Positions 10,801 to 19,732 of a DNA stretch of 64,000 nucleotides are shown in pieces. This DNA comes from Cylindrotheca closterium (lineage: Eukaryota > Bacillariophyta > Bacillariophyceae > Bacillariales > Bacillariaceae). Within the stretch, counting starts at the first letter, position 1, and the number at the start of each line of letters is the position of its first letter. The notes under the pieces were generated by a model. That model was not told the DNA's origin. It ran no database searches and saw nothing but the letters and a program-made list of their open reading frames with translations. A program made the translations under genes and the position numbers. Location: positions 97,364 through 161,363 of the forward strand of contig CAKOGP040002314.1 in the NCBI GenBank assembly GCA_933822405.4, given 5' to 3'.

Positions 10801-12928
10801 TCTCCATCATTTCTATAAATCCAACAGCATCCGCCGACTGTGGCGCTCGCAGTGAAGTCAATCCTTCTTTTCCCTCATCACTATCATTGTAGATACATAC
10901 ATGAGAAGGACGCAAATAGGCATCCAATGAAGCTTTTCCTGCTTCAATGATTGCTTTGCTAGTCAAATCGTTGTTTGTCGCGTGAACCACCAAGGAACCG
11001 TATCGATTTGGATGATTCTTCACAACCAGTTGCTTTTCGTTGATTCTCAAAGCTTGATGCAATGCATTCTGCACGTGTTGGGCGTCAACAGTGACTTCTT
11101 TTGAGGCAATTGGTGTACCCACTGGAGTACCCTGCTTTGGACACTTGGCTTCAAAGGTTCGCTGCACAGGTAGCATTTTATCATTCATTTCTGGCAATCC
11201 TAATCGTTGTCCAAGTTTCACTCGCAATAGTTTGTTGGTGTGCGATTTTGGGAGAGCATCCATGAACACCATGGCATGTGGCCATTTGGCAGTGGCCAAT
11301 CGAGTCTGCAGGTAGTCGTGCAGTGTTGGAAGATCAATCTTTGGTGCATTTGGTTTTGGCACAATGACGATACCGACCACTTCTTGCAAGACGTCATGTG
11401 TTGCCGAAAACGCGGCACACGCCACTACCGAAGGATGCGACACGACTTCCTCTTCCACCTCCATGGGACTAATAATTTCTCCTCCTCGATTGATGACCTC
11501 TTTGGATCGCCCAGTAATATAAAGGTATCCATCTTGATCCAAATAGCCTAAATCACCCGTATTGAACCATCCACCCTTGGCAAAGGATTTGCTCTTGGCT
11601 TGTCCACCATACCCATGAAAACAGGGTCTTCCACGAACGCAAATGCTTCCTTCTTTTCCTGGTTCCAAGGGTTCTTCGTTGGCATTGAAAATAGAAATTT
11701 CCGGTCCCACCGCAACTCCAGAGGTTCCAGGCTTGGTCAATTCGTAATTGTGAGGAGGTGAGGATATGGGCATGCATTCGGTCATACCATAACTGGGCAA
11801 GACGTTTGTCCCTCGATAGGTATTCCGCATTCGTTGTGCCAAAGAAGGTAAAAGTCCACCAGCGGCATTGGCAATCATTCGAAGTTTTGGTGTTGCGTCT
11901 GATGGCATGGTTTCCAACAAGACTTGGTGCATGGTGGGTGCGGCATAATACCAGGAAAAGAAAGTGTCATTGCCGAGCAGCAGTTGCCAAAATAGTTGTG
12001 GATCAAAGGACGGACAGCAAATGACAGAGCCGGCACTGAGAATGGGAGCAAAGACTTGTCGGACAATTCCTCCCACATGAAAGAGTGGCATGAGATTGCA
12101 GTTGACATCCGTAGGTGTCAGATTCCAACTGACGGCAATGCATCCAGCGGCAATGAGCATGTCCCCAAGTTTGTGTGGGACTAATTTTTTGTTTCCAGTG
12201 GTTCCCGATGTGAACAAGACCAGAACTTCATCGTCATGGCTATTGGGAGCAAATCGACTAGTAGTGCTCGCTATATTCGATTGTGTTGTTGTTTTCTTGA
12301 GAGAGGAAGACGATGGAATCAGTTGAAATATGGCCGTTTCCGTAGTGCTGGGCTGGAGACCACAAAATGGAATGTTTAGAGAGGCTGCTAGTTCCTGAAT
12401 GGAAGTCTCACCCGCCATTCCCACAACGACAGACGCATTTGCCAATGTCAAATCCTTCTTCAGTTCCGAAACAGCACCGTTCGCATTCAATGGCAAACAG
12501 GAGGCCCACTGTGCTACTCCTAAAATAGCAAGAGCTAGTTCAGGTCCATTTGGCAACACCAAAGCTATCCGATCGCCTTTTCCCAGTCCCATTTGGTGCA
12601 ATTGAGGACCCAATTCGTCCGCAATGAATTCGCGTATTCTCTTGTGGTGCAAAGTTCTCTTGGAAGAATCAATGCCCAGCAACGCTTGTCTTTGAGCAAA
12701 TACCTCTTGATGACATGGCAGTGCAGAAATCAAGTCTGGAAACAGTGGTAATATCGCTTCCGCTACTTCATCTCCGATGATGCTTCCGTTTGTCTTGAGC
12801 AAGTGGCTACACGCCTTTACGAGAGGAGACTCGGCCATTTCAGGTTTGCTTGCGGCGGTTTGCGCTGAATTGAGTAAACGGCTAGATGATGAAGACTCTT
12901 CCGTTTCCAATGTCGTGGGAATTGACAT
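7853..12928 (-). CDS. NRPS-like synthetase: adenylation, carrier, and Pls-type membrane/left-handed beta-helix domains
   Basis: An intronless 1691-aa protein; the ATG at 12928 (MSIPTTLETE) is the first in frame after upstream non-ATG sequence. Residues ~80-580 form an adenylate-forming domain: LFTSGTTGNKKLVPH (~238-252), SYGMTE (~379), WFNTGDLG (~454), TGRSKEVINRGGE (~472) and the catalytic Lys in SHTNKLLR (~566). A carrier domain follows, with FFQVGGTSLLAS placing the phosphopantetheine Ser at ~750. The rest has at least six hydrophobic segments arranged as three repeats, each a membrane stretch ending in a K-W-x-(I/L)-(I/L)-G-like sequence followed by hexapeptide beta-helix turns (e.g. VTIGKDASIEYATVRGFG). 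This is the architecture of the NRPS terminal domain family TIGR02353 and of bacterial epsilon-poly-lysine synthetase. The A4 region reads PLFHVGG, as in acyl/aryl-CoA ligases, not the FDxS of amino-acid domains, so the substrate may be a carboxylic acid. The C-terminus is a Lys/Arg-rich tail. Substrate and product are unknown. Confidence 0.85.
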   Translation of the reverse strand: MSIPTTLETEESSSSSRLLNSAQTAASKPEMAESPLVKACSHLLKTNGSIIGDEVAEAILPLFPDLISALPCHQEVFAQRQALLGIDSSKRTLHHKRIREFIADELGPQLHQMGLGKGDRIALVLPNGPELALAILGVAQWASCLPLNANGAVSELKKDLTLANASVVVGMAGETSIQELAASLNIPFCGLQPSTTETAIFQLIPSSSSLKKTTTQSNIASTTSRFAPNSHDDEVLVLFTSGTTGNKKLVPHKLGDMLIAAGCIAVSWNLTPTDVNCNLMPLFHVGGIVRQVFAPILSAGSVICCPSFDPQLFWQLLLGNDTFFSWYYAAPTMHQVLLETMPSDATPKLRMIANAAGGLLPSLAQRMRNTYRGTNVLPSYGMTECMPISSPPHNYELTKPGTSGVAVGPEISIFNANEEPLEPGKEGSICVRGRPCFHGYGGQAKSKSFAKGGWFNTGDLGYLDQDGYLYITGRSKEVINRGGEIISPMEVEEEVVSHPSVVACAAFSATHDVLQEVVGIVIVPKPNAPKIDLPTLHDYLQTRLATAKWPHAMVFMDALPKSHTNKLLRVKLGQRLGLPEMNDKMLPVQRTFEAKCPKQGTPVGTPIASKEVTVDAQHVQNALHQALRINEKQLVVKNHPNRYGSLVVHATNNDLTSKAIIEAGKASLDAYLRPSHVCIYNDSDEGKEGLTSLRAPQSADAVGFIEMMENAGDAISDPMIEELQKSMQGLISLDYLPPPDTSFFQVGGTSLLASQMASRIRKDYQIPFSGADVFRYNNCIAMAKMIKSKQSPSAASTDSSSTAQYSVHLDAISLDSERLQPENSIATLVYQLLPGCIVFPLWYFTRFFLFFMTLLEVLNRVPGSRNMSRFIGILVGYHFLWNVLSPLVFVLIKWTLIGEYKPGKHAFWSSYYIRWWFVDTCRKMFGKGFWGSSQFLLIIFYKLLGAKIAWDARISIEADIAEYDLVTIGKDASIEYATVRGFGVDNGAMLLGTVKVGNSASVGIRSIVAPNTQVPDGAHVAPGTCSYEIAKDSLKHLAYNRYALPEPNLLWQLLVGSPVTFLVDSFSHLPAMFVLFEMMIAHSSQWEEEHYRFETIGDLLEWLCDPERIPYYLGIRIVRATVAPFLYMVGALFVKWAIIGEFKEGPRDSTSQWDRMRHSLVSTLFSRENIQNVTDLLGRHYELTSIFYRLLGAKVGKRVFWPGHQPVFGGEFDLLEIGDDVVFGSRSVVYTSTTHSCEKVVFCAGANISDNTIVLPGSIIGKNAVLGSNTTCPAGRYLPPETTWVGSRAGEPILLDTTGDDGNDGVLYSANVKQSDLEMIGDETTLRPFGRAVYGGKANYLILPGWSMALISIAYEALTTCFHALPLLGATFLTAGIVYGWPVEDRDYDEYLHTLIVSHIIFSIFTALHIARIVVGLMIEIGAKWLLLGRRIEGRYNWDECGYNQNWELYQLLGRVRKLHRISTLDFLAGTPLMVQYFRALGSSIGKGCCLYPAGADPYMPEPDLVTIGDNVCIDMASVVCHLNTRGNFELVPIVLQSNTTLRSRSRAQQGVVVEEGAMLLEKSLVLTGEVVESESIWQGAPASQILLPKSHPRKSIEKSKKREDGWVLTNRRLFEIVFLSLALTAGVTLLPTPTNQYLSGNFLNWQQHPRGNQAKWYRAVKQEVKTNKPKKKKKKRKRSKKKSQAGGDGL

Positions 12929-13412
12929 GCAGTGTAATATAAGAAGGTAATGATTTCTATTGATGTATAATGATGTAGTTGGTGTATTGTTTGTTCGTTT
13001 GTATTGCACTCAATGTTGGTGCAATCTCGTCGTTTGGCGAGAGGCAGTTCAAGATAGGACGGTTTCGCCAGCCGTCCGTTTATTTAAAAAAGCTTGGGCT
13101 GGCAGGTGTCATTTCTTAAATATTTGTAGCCGTTGACGACTGACGACTAATCGGAGTGTAAGAGCATCAAATATTTCTGATCGTGGTGTCCTGTTTTTTG
13201 TGATGGGAATGAATGAATGAATCTTCGAATCTTTTTGTCATCATCATTGTGTTGGCTGACTGAAAGAACGAATAAATGTATGTACTGTAAATGAATAGGT
13301 GCAAAAAATCTGCTGATGTTATCTTGCCTTTTGAAAGAAATATCTATATTCGATACAGTAGTCCGCTTTACAATATACACAACAATCCGCCCGATCGCAC
13401 GCTGTCGCCCTA
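12929..13412. other. Intergenic region upstream of the synthetase gene
   Basis: About 480 bp containing the synthetase promoter (read leftward) and the 3' flank of the phosphoesterase. It includes a short GAATGAATGAAT run near 13210. No gene was supported. Confidence 0.45.
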
Positions 13413-15287
13413 CTATACTAGTTGTCTACCTTCTCCAGAGGATCGCCCGAGCGTGGGTTGATACGTCTTGCACCCACTTTTGGCCCAACAGCAGCATGGA
13501 ACCATGCACGCCAACAGACTAATGGGAAATACTATCCAGGCAAAGTACATTGCCATCGTAGCATAAGTGATATGAGTGTCGGGTTCCAATCCATCAGCAT
13601 TCATGAATGCTGGTGAACGCAATGTCAAGAGCGCATAATCGGTCTTGGACAAAAATCGAAGACGTGGTCCATAACCAACAATACCTTCCGATACAAACAA
13701 GTAGGAAGGACCATATTTCTTGCCCACATCATATTCCCACAAACCAGAAATGGCATCGTAAATGAACAGAACAAAATGCTGTGGCCATAACTGTCCACCA
13801 TGCGTGTGACCTGAAAGTTGAAGACCGACGCCAAACTCGGCAGCTCCAGTCATGTTCTTAGGCTGATGCTGCATCATAATTACTGGCAAATCTTCTACTG
13901 ATGGTCCCTCTTCGACATGAATGCTAGTGCCATCTGGTCCAGGGGTAGTGTGAAGTGCTTCTGTCAGGCTGGGTTCTACCTGTCCTTCTCGTCGTTTTCG
14001 AAGGGTTCCAAATCCACTCCAATCAGCCATGCCCAAGAGAAGAATTTGACAACCATCCATGCCGCCCTTGGATAGAATTGTGTGCTCGTTTTCTAGGAGT
14101 ACAATCTTGTCCTTGAATGGAGCTTCGTGCCGAAAAAGTTGGCGGTAGTCTGTGATGTGATGTGATGTGATGTGATGTTGTGATGCGAACAAGTGAACAG
14201 AACAGAATAGAATAGAATAGGATTGGTCAGAACAGAACAAGTACCAGATATGATCAAAATTCTCCCAGTGTCATCATATTTCACCCACCTTCAACATGTT
14301 GTTTGTTTTCATGATTCCCAAAAGTATAAAATACCCCATCTTCTGCTTTCAAGTCGGCCAAAGGTGCCAACTTTTCTTTCAGGACACTGTTGACGGTCTG
14401 ATCACCAACGTCTCCCACAAGTGCAATCCCATCTGGTTCCAAGTCATTCAACTTTTGAACCATGAATTTAGCCTCATTCACTCCAGACATGGAACCAAGA
14501 TGTAAATCAGATGCCATAGCTAGCTTGTATCCATCGCAGGCTGCTGGAAGTTTGGGAACAGGTATCGTCAATTTGACCAATTTGGGATTATAGGCAGAGT
14601 CTTGTCGTACAGAGGAGAAAGAAAAAGCAAACAATGGTAAGGGCAAGACCGCAAAAACGAAATGAAATGAAATGATTCAATTCGATACTGCGAAGATACT
14701 GTAGTGGATCGAGAATTCACAACTTACATGCTGACAGGCCTGTCCAAATGGCGTAAAAGATGGCAATGAGAACCAAACGTTGCCTTGCCTCTCGGCGGTT
14801 CTCATCAAGGTATTTCGCTTTTTCTCTTTCTTGTTCCATGATATCGTTATTGTCATCATCAGCTTGCAAGTTGTCGTCGTCGTCATCACTTTTGTTGTCC
14901 TCGTTCGCAACGTTCACGAGAAAAAAGATGGTAGGCCAGGTTCTTTTTGAGTTTGGAGGGCAGGTGGTAAACATCTCCCATAAAACACTTGGCAAGTTGT
15001 CACTGCACACATTGCAAAGTACGAAAAGAGGATGAAATGAATGAGTTTGATTGAAATACCGTACGACAACCGCTTTACACTTACGTTGGAGATAGAAATG
15101 GATCCCTAACAAGTCGAAGCCATAAGTATCGAATTAGCATGTACACCAGCGCACTGAAGAAACCCGTTGCGAACAGAATGACAAACAGAATTACTGTCAA
15201 AATTGTGGACCGATGATGTTGCCAAAAACTGCCTCCAGTAGATGCTGGTTCTTCGGTCGACGAGATTTCCATGGAAGCAAGGGACAT
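13413..15287 (-). CDS. Membrane-bound calcineurin-like metallophosphoesterase (4 exons)
   Basis: Four exons on the minus strand, 15287-15085, 15002-14728, 14600-14289 and 14149-13413, join in frame (junction phases 2, 1, 1) to 508 aa. The metal-binding motifs of the calcineurin-like phosphoesterase family are all visible: ASDLHLGSM, VGDVGD, TFGNHENKQ, MMQHQPKN and LSGHTHGGQLWP. This pattern is closest to the YkuE/TMPPE group of predicted membrane phosphoesterases. Hydrophobic segments flank the enzyme: STILTVILFVILFATGFFSA near the N-terminus, RLVLIAIFYAIWTGLSA at ~150, and YFAWIVFPISLLACMVPCCC at the C-terminus. An Asp-rich loop lies between the first two. The start is the ATG at 15287 (MSLASMEISS); the frame is open upstream but only with a non-ATG codon. 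The third intron holds TGTGA and AGAAT microsatellites. The substrate cannot be inferred. Confidence 0.85.
14154..14222. repeat. TGTGA and AGAAT microsatellites inside an intron
   Basis: Consecutive TGTGA units at about 14154-14182 and AGAAT-like units at about 14200-14222, both within the third intron of the metallophosphoesterase gene. On the coding strand the TCACA run abuts the acceptor and supplies its pyrimidine-containing tract. Confidence 0.7.
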
Positions 15288-15921
15288 CTCGTTGTTGCTT
15301 CTTTGTTGCCTTGAACTGAAAACCCTTCGTTGCTTCAGTTGTTGTTTGCACCGGTTCGAGAAGATGAGGATATCAGACACAGTGAATGAGGTTGCAATTT
15401 CTTCCTCAAGCAGCAAATTTTTGCAAGATTCATACCGAGAATCCAACTGGTCGCACTGATCATTTGAGTCAAACAGGACTCGACTCAATCATTCGTGTTG
15501 ATTGATTGATTCATTCATTCCTCAAGAATAGGATTGAAATGAGTAGGTGGCACAGATGGGATGCTTCTTTGTACCTCCTGAGTATCTAATAGAGTCTTTC
15601 CCCTGGAAGATATCACGTTCATATGACACCCTGCTCATTTGATCAATCGCCAAATCTAGCAGTGGTATCGATCTAGTAGCAAGAACTAGCCAGCAGGAGC
15701 AGGCAGGCGGATCGTGAGTCCAGCCAGTCTCTATGAGTTGAGAGCTCAAACGAGATTGAGCAAGTCGCTCACAGTTCACAGTATATTATAACTGCTACAT
15801 CTATCTTGTATATTAATCTTAATCTATTTCTACCCTCTTTCTCCCTTTATCATAATTCAGCTGAATGCATCCTCCACCTTTGGCTGTGTTCTGGTTCATC
15901 ACATGGTTCGCCTCATGTTGC
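15288..15921. other. Intergenic region upstream of the phosphoesterase
   Basis: About 630 bp with a GATTGATTGATTCATTCATT run near 15500. The phosphoesterase reading frame stays open up to ~15488 without an ATG, so part of this is probably 5' UTR. No independent gene was seen. Confidence 0.45.
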
Positions 15922-16611
15922 TCAGATTTCCAACACTGTCATGATACAATCAGTAGAAATCCGCTGCCTTTTGTGGGAGGGGCACTTCGTCTTGTTTCCA
16001 TTGATGGAAGATTGACGAAACATGCGTGCTAATCTTGACTGGCCCTCACTGAAGTGTGTTCCTCGCTTGGCACCAGCACTAGATGGCGACTGCGAAGAGG
16101 TTTCCTCCGAGTCCATATCAAAGCCATCTGCATCAAGAAACTCTACGTCATTCGTGAGATCATTCTTATTCTCGTGAACGCAAAGTGGGACTCGTTTCTT
16201 GGTCAAGACTACAGAGTCATTTTCGGTCAACTTTCGTCTGTTGCGCTTCTTTGCCGCCATGGGCGACATTGGAATGCCCCGATCTACTGCCAAGTGAACG
16301 GAATCAGTAAGGGACATGATATCATCGTCCTCATCCGTAAGATCAAAGTCAGAAGATGATGTTGACAGTTCTTCCAGGAAATCACAATCGACACATTTGA
16401 GGCTCATGAAACTTTGGTGGTGTTCAGGCGATTCCTCCTGTTTTGAGAATGAGTTGAGATGCATTAATTTGTTCATCTTGTTGTTGGTGTTGCGGTTGTG
16501 GATGGTTCTAATATCTTGTTTGTTGATGGCGGTTGTTTTGTTCGTTTGATGGTTTTGTGATGTTTGGCGAGTTGTGTTTTTCTTGAACACTCCTCGCAAA
16601 ACCCGAACCAT
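15922..16611 (-). CDS. Unrecognised small protein with DS..LTKKR.P.C.HE motif (array copy A0)
   Basis: An open 229-aa reading frame from the ATG at 16611 (MVRVLRGVFKK). I do not recognise the family. In order it has a basic, Asn/Thr-rich N-terminus, CVDCDFLEELSTSSSDFDL, an acidic block DEDDDIMSLTDSV, then SPMAAKKRNRRKLTEND leading into SVVLTKKRVPLCVHENKND, and a Ser-rich tail ending near KCPSHKRQRISTDC. The acidic block plus motif block recurs in the same order in the next two copies (A1 near 16.8-17.1 kb, A2 near 18.3 kb), which shows they are paralogues. No signal peptide or membrane segment is visible. The basic clusters would fit a nuclear protein, but that is inference. It is the best-preserved member of the array and a plausible expressed gene. 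Confidence 0.55.
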   Translation of the reverse strand: MVRVLRGVFKKNTTRQTSQNHQTNKTTAINKQDIRTIHNRNTNNKMNKLMHLNSFSKQEESPEHHQSFMSLKCVDCDFLEELSTSSSDFDLTDEDDDIMSLTDSVHLAVDRGIPMSPMAAKKRNRRKLTENDSVVLTKKRVPLCVHENKNDLTNDVEFLDADGFDMDSEETSSQSPSSAGAKRGTHFSEGQSRLARMFRQSSINGNKTKCPSHKRQRISTDCIMTVLEI

Positions 16612-16764
16612 GATTGCAGTATTCCTCCGAATATGAATCAATCATCTTCGCATTCATTCGTAAATGACCGCACGACTTGATTAATTCCACTTCTCGTCGC
16701 TAAGTGGTGATGTCGCTTCGGACAGTCGTTATCTGAATTCAGGTTCATTTCAACACGATGGACA

Positions 16765-17231
16765 TCATTTGATTCTCAAAAATGTCACCAGAACTGACTC
16801 TTTCCGAGAAGCAAACAAAATGTTAAGCCCCTCTTGACACCATGTTGGGGTATTCTTGTGGATGCATCTTGGAAGTCTGTTCTTTGTCAAACCTACCGAA
16901 TCAGATTCTTTCAATTGTCGATGTTTCTTTTTTTCCGGTAGTGGTGACTGGTGAATGGTGCGTTTCGGCAGTCTTTCGCTCTCGAAGACCATCGAGTTGC
17001 GCTCTGCCAATCGTGTCGGCAATACTGATTCCTCCGGTCCTGTCACTTGGACGGAATCTATGAGTGATATGATGTAATCGTCACCTTCCTCCTCGCTGGA
17101 ATCGTATTAAAAAAACAGCGTGACAAAATCACTGGCATTTCTCCCAACGGAGGATGCAACTTTGAATCTTTGCCAGTTGCAGAAGGGCTGCGGTACATGT
17201 CTTGCTTTATTGGAATATAATTTAGGAGCAT
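16765..17231 (-). pseudogene. Array copy A1, paralogue of A0, apparently frameshifted
   Basis: The frame from ~17107 to 16765 encodes SSEEEGDDYIISLIDSV, then KKKHRQLKESDSVGLTKNRL followed by PRCIHK, matching A0 block by block. No ATG opens this frame: a TAA lies just upstream, next to a run of seven T on the coding strand. The plausible 5' end, ATGCTCCTAAATTATATT at 17231, is in another frame but aligns with the start of copy A2 (ATGCTCAAGAACTATATT at 18540). So either a short unseen intron joins them or a frameshift has broken the gene. I favour a decayed copy. It forms the left half of the ~1.3 kb tandem duplication. Confidence 0.5.
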
Positions 17232-17823
17232 GCTACTATGGCAGGAGACAATGTTTTATTTTCCTATTTTGTGGGCACTATGCTATCTAACGGTGTGGTA
17301 GAAACATGTCCAAAAAGTGTCATTCGCCTTGATCTCCGCCATTTCGACAGACCTTTCCAGCCGACCATGATGGTTGTTCAGAAGGACATGGTGACAGTTA
17401 CAGTAGAGCAGCAGAAATGTATATCTGTTGCTTTTCGTTCTTACTGGAAAATGGATGTCCCTATCAAAATCTCACGCTAATTTTATGCGCGTGGGACCAC
17501 CACCATTGCGACAAGCGAAATAGTGAGAGTAGATGCGCTTCGTGTCGGTTGTGCTGACGGGAGCATTAGTATTGGGTAATAGACGAAGCGCACCACATAA
17601 CAATGATTCAGTATGCTAGCCTTGCTTAGTGCATGGCATCTGAAACCAATTGAACAAAACATCACATTGGATTTGCAATGAAGAGCACAGTTTTAAAAAA
17701 ATGGAGAAATGATTTCTATCTTATAATACATAATAATCAATTGAAAGTATTTTTGTATTTTTCCCGATGCTCACTATTCATGAACTTGTTTGGGAGCTGT
17801 GCTCTTTTGTCAAAGCCCTTGAA

Positions 17824-18036
17824 TTATGATGCTGCGCACGCCGAATCGTCCTTGGTCTCATCAGTGCAACCAGAAGATCGTCTCTTAGTAAATTTTACTG
17901 AATCTTGATGCTTGAACATTGGCCTATCGTCAAGTGCAGTTTCTGGAATGCCGTGCTTCGATGACATTTCCTTGAAAAGAGAATTTATACTCTTCTTGCG
18001 GGTCAGAGAAGGAGCTGATACATCGTTGCGGTCCAT
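17824..18036 (-). CDS. Unrecognised 70-aa protein with KHGIPET and DSVKFTKRR motifs (array copy B1)
   Basis: A short ATG-to-stop frame whose protein is strongly similar to the one at 19110-19328. Shared blocks are RKKSINSLFKEMSSKHGIPE, TALDDRPMFK and QDSVK, then a basic stretch and a Thr/Lys-Asp-Asp-Ser tail. Conservation of the protein frame between two diverged DNA copies supports real coding. The KSINSLFKEMSSKHGI block also appears in diverged form in the 19733-20161 protein (KSLHRLLEGISLKHGI). The DSVKFTKRR element is a shortened version of the array motif, lacking the P-x-C-x-H part. No function can be assigned. Confidence 0.5.
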   Translation of the reverse strand: MDRNDVSAPSLTRKKSINSLFKEMSSKHGIPETALDDRPMFKHQDSVKFTKRRSSGCTDETKDDSACAAS

Positions 18037-18126
18037 TATTATTAGTTATGTAGTTGTCTTAAAGATGAATGAATCACGTTGGGAGAATTGCCTTTGTGCA
18101 AGCAACGATTGATGGCTGAATGAAAG

Positions 18127-18543
18127 TTATTGGTTGTCAAGTTTGCTGATCGAATTTTTGTGAGAGAAGATGACGGGGTGCGAAAGAAAAGTGGACGGAC
18201 AATCTTTTGTGGGGCTAAATAATTCATTTGTATAATATAAAAAAACCAGCCTTCTCAAAAAATTCCGAGAAATGCCGGTTTTTACTTTTCCTACCATTAC
18301 CGAATTGCTTTCCGCCGTCACCAATTGTCGATTCCTTACAGGTACCGGTACCAGGTACCTGCTACCAGCGACTGGTGAATGGGAAGTGCGGAATCGATAA
18401 GTAACATGCGTCATGACGTCCTCGTCCTCGATATCATCGATGGCATTCTCCCAGCGAAGATAACTTTTCGCCTTTGCAATAGTAGCAGCCACAAGGGCTG
18501 CACTTTCCACTTGCTGTCTTGAAATATAGTTCTTGAGCATCAT
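18127..18543 (-). pseudogene. Array copy A2, disrupted paralogue of A0/A1
   Basis: The frame from the ATG at 18543 reads MMLKNYISRQQ, then AIDDIEDEDVM (the acidic block), TSHSPVAG, RNRQLVTAESNSVMVGKVK (a degenerate motif block) and an unrelated tail. Between SPVAG and RNRQL lies a GGTACCGGTACC palindrome (18341-18360) that has no counterpart in A0 or A1 and adds an in-frame insertion rich in Val and Pro. Downstream, at 18238-18283, an AT-rich hairpin interrupts the expected P-x-C-x-H position. The motif Cys and His are missing. I read this as a copy damaged by insertion of the dispersed palindromic sequence. Confidence 0.5.
18238..18283. repeat. AT-rich imperfect hairpin
   Basis: AAAAACCAGCCTTCTC on the left can pair with GAGAAATGCCGGTTTTT on the right around an AT-rich loop. 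It sits inside the damaged A2 copy and is absent from A0 and A1. Confidence 0.6.
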
Positions 18544-19109
18544 TATAAGCAACGGAGGTCGTTTAGCTTATGTTTTTTGCATTGTGTGGGCCTGCCATCT
18601 TACCACATCGTCGAAACATGTCAAAAAAGTGCCATTCGCCTTGTTTTCAGCCAATTTGACGAGCCTTCTTCAGTAGGACATGATGGCAGAGGAACTCTCT
18701 GTCTATTGCTTTTCATGCGTTCTTACTGCTCACTTCGAACCGCTAACTGCCAAATACCTATTACCCCTGCCACCTGCCACCGTGTCAAATGAGTATTGAA
18801 AATAGACTCTCGACTTTGTATCGCTTGCGCTGACTGAGGCAGTAGCATCGGGCAAGAAGAGTAGAAGCAAATGATTTAGTGCCGCTTCCCTTTGTGCATG
18901 CTTTCATCTCTAAACCTCGTTGGCAGAGCCTCATATCGGATTTACAACGAAGAGCAACATGTAAAAATAAAACCGAGAGGTGATTTCTATTAAATATATT
19001 CGTACTAAATATCAAAATCGAATGAATCAAAACATCGTTTCTTCAAGATGTTCATTTTTAGTTGACCCGTTTGGGAGCCAGCTCTTTGCGATTTGCCAAA
19101 GCCATTGAA

Positions 19110-19328
19110 TCATGGTACTGCGCACACCGAGTCGTCCTTGGTCTCATGATTGCGACTGGAAGATAGTTTCTTTCTCTTGATAATTTTTACCGAATCTTGC
19201 TGCTTGAACATTGGTCTATCATCGAGTGCAGTTTCTGGAATGCCGTGCTTCGATGACATTTCCTTGAAAAGCGAGTTTATACTCTTCTTGCGGATCAGCG
19301 GAGGAACTGACGCATCACTGGTACCCAT
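19110..19328 (-). CDS. Unrecognised 72-aa protein (array copy B2)
   Basis: The paralogue of the 17824-18036 frame, with near-identical RKKSINSLFKEMSSKHGIPE and TALDDRPMFK blocks, then QQDSVKIIKRKKLSSSRNHE and a KDDSVCAVP tail. The start ATG at 19328 matches the start of B1. Differences between B1 and B2 are spread along the protein with the frame retained. That suggests at least past selection, although a recent duplication could give the same picture. A hydrophilic, basic protein with no recognisable domain. Confidence 0.5.
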   Translation of the reverse strand: MGTSDASVPPLIRKKSINSLFKEMSSKHGIPETALDDRPMFKQQDSVKIIKRKKLSSSRNHETKDDSVCAVP

Positions 19329-19732
19329 TATATTTAGTTATGACTTTTGTATTGAAGATGAATGAGACAGTCGTCGTCGTCGTCGTACAAGCAACGATTG
19401 ATGGCTGAATTTTTTTTTTGTGAGACCTCGTTGACGGTCATTTTTGATTTCGCCCGGCGGGGGACCTTTTGTCATCTAGTCATCTATTTGCTAAAATATC
19501 CGTCCGAAAAATGACTACAACTGATACCTCAGTTGTACTCAGTTCCTACTACAGCTTCCGCACAACTTCATAATCGTAATGAGCATAATAAGATATCCCA
19601 AATGTTACAGTAACAACAAATAGGAGAATTAATCCATAATATGTTACTGCACGTAGTCTAGTGCAGTTTAAATGGAAGAAGTATCTACAAGCAGGGCACA
19701 AGTCCAATGACTAGTTGTACTTGCCTTCTCGT
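19329..19732. other. Intergenic spacer in the motif array
   Basis: About 400 bp with a GTCGTC run (19370-19385) and a T run near 19410. The first ~70 bp still resemble the flank of B1. No gene was supported. Confidence 0.4.

Larger units (their letters stand above)
17240..19400. repeat. ~1.3 kb imperfect tandem duplication
   Basis: Two consecutive units align along most of their length. GAAACATGTC lies at 17301 and 18613, a diverged GATTTCTAT segment near 17709 and 18976, and CTTGAACATT at 17911 and 19203, giving offsets of about 1290-1310 bp. Each unit carries an A-type copy, a ~600 bp spacer and a B-type copy on the minus strand. Homology extends leftward into the 5' parts of A1 and A2. 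The short plus-strand ORFs at 17238 and 18577 lie in the aligned spacer and are not conserved as proteins. Confidence 0.75.

Noticed and set aside
17238..18792. Plus-strand ORFs at 17238-17480 and 18577-18792 sharing ETCxKSxIRL
   Set aside because: They lie in the aligned spacer of the tandem duplication; similarity fades after ~20 residues and the frames are not kept.
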